64,000 nt of DNA. Source: Epiperipatus broadwayi. Its lineage: Eukaryota; Onychophora; Udeonychophora; Euonychophora; Peripatidae. Position 1 is the stretch's first letter, and every line of letters begins with the position of its first letter. This document shows positions 63,549 to 64,000 of this stretch, one piece after another. The notes under the pieces are model-generated. The model was not told where the DNA came from, did no database searches, and saw nothing but the letters and a program-made list of their open reading frames with translations. The stretch covers positions 1,178,001 through 1,242,000 of the forward strand of contig JAQFVV010000152.1 of the NCBI GenBank assembly GCA_028023455.1. The letters are read 5' to 3'. Made by a program: the position numbers and the translations under genes.

Positions 63549-64000
63549 CTCTGAAAATAGCAAATATGGCTAACAATTATAGGTCTATTTCTGTCTTATA
63601 TACTATTGCCAACATTTTTGAGGGATATATTTATGAGAAAATAATTTCAGACATTAGCAAACTTCTAGTTTCCAATCAACATGATTTATTCAATAAATCA
63701 ATTGAAATTAATCTCATCATTATCACTGATGACATTTCTCATGCTATAAAAGATCAGAGAAAACTTGTTGTTTATTTGATATATCTAAAGCATTTGACAA
63801 AATTGACCAAAATATTGTTTTAGCCAAATTATATAATTTAGGGCTTTCAAAATCACTAGCCACATGGTTTGAAACATTCATATATTATATAATTACCTTT
63901 GTTAAATATAATCATAATATATTTTCCCTCTATTCTTCGTTAATTGGAATATTCAACATAGCATTGTGGTTTCATTGTTGTTTAATATATATATTAATAA
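63549..64000 (+). pseudogene. Jockey/CR1-like LINE reverse transcriptase, cut by window end
   Basis: RT fingers and palm of a LINE unlike the RTE copies: ANNYRSISVLYTIANIFEGY, then NQHDLFNKSIEINLI, then after a frameshift near 63770 the motif A region (DISKAFDKIDQN-like, about 63782-63815) and LYNLGLSKSLATWFETF (63826-63880). Motif B is recognisable but degenerate near 63950 (NIQHSIVVSLLFNIYIN, normally GVPQGS...PLLFNIYIN). The element runs past the edge of the window. Confidence 0.72.

Overview
This is a gene-poor, strongly A+T-rich stretch of an animal genome (my impression by eye is around 70% A+T), packed with retroelements. Evidence for an animal: a four-exon fatty acid-binding protein (FABP) gene on the minus strand with GT-AG introns and exon lengths matching the vertebrate FABP pattern; Penelope-like elements (PLEs) with GIY-YIG endonuclease; RTE-type LINEs ending in (TGA)n-like tails; and a tRNA-derived SINE. 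The FABP sequence and the repeat spectrum suggest a soft-bodied invertebrate, perhaps a spiralian such as a mollusc, but that is inference. Nothing bacterial is present.

Layout. 1-9 kb: A+T-rich DNA with a palindromic R2 repeat (2.35 kb), a zinc-finger remnant of a LINE reverse transcriptase (7 kb) and a degenerate GATA/GACA repeat (7.9 kb). 9.2-12.7 kb: a CpG-richer island with a possible first exon, a PLE GIY-YIG remnant and a short terminal-exon candidate on the minus strand. 13.4 kb: an 80-bp-arm hairpin (R3). 15.8 kb: another minus-strand terminal-exon candidate. 16.7-19.2 kb: a decayed RTE LINE. 20.3-23.8 kb: a nearly intact PLE (PLE1) between about 655-bp inverted arms. 24.3-25.0 kb: foldback R4. 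29.7-30.5 kb: an inverted dimer of repeat R1. 31.4-33.8 kb: a second RTE LINE split by foldback R5. 39.7-57.7 kb: the FABP gene, whose three introns (4.1, 10.0 and 3.5 kb) hold most of the remaining repeats, including PLE2 (49.0-51.2 kb). 59.7-60.3 kb: another R1 array. 63.5-64 kb: a Jockey/CR1-like RT fragment running off the edge.

The unifying observation concerns the repeats. Two abundant families, R1 and R2, each carry a sequence that folds as a type I hammerhead self-cleaving ribozyme: CUGANGA, stem II, GAAA, a minimal stem III, an NUH cleavage site, and a two-part stem I closing the structure. R1 copies show compensatory changes in stem I. Nearly every family occurs as inverted, back-to-back dimers. 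PLE2 sits between the 5' and 3' halves of an R2 unit, so R2 may be the long-terminal-repeat-like part (pLTR) of PLE2 or its non-autonomous derivative. Hammerheads in PLEs are known; the two-family, inverted-dimer arrangement with a tRNA-like B-box tail is the part that looks new. All ribozyme claims come from hand folding and have not been tested.
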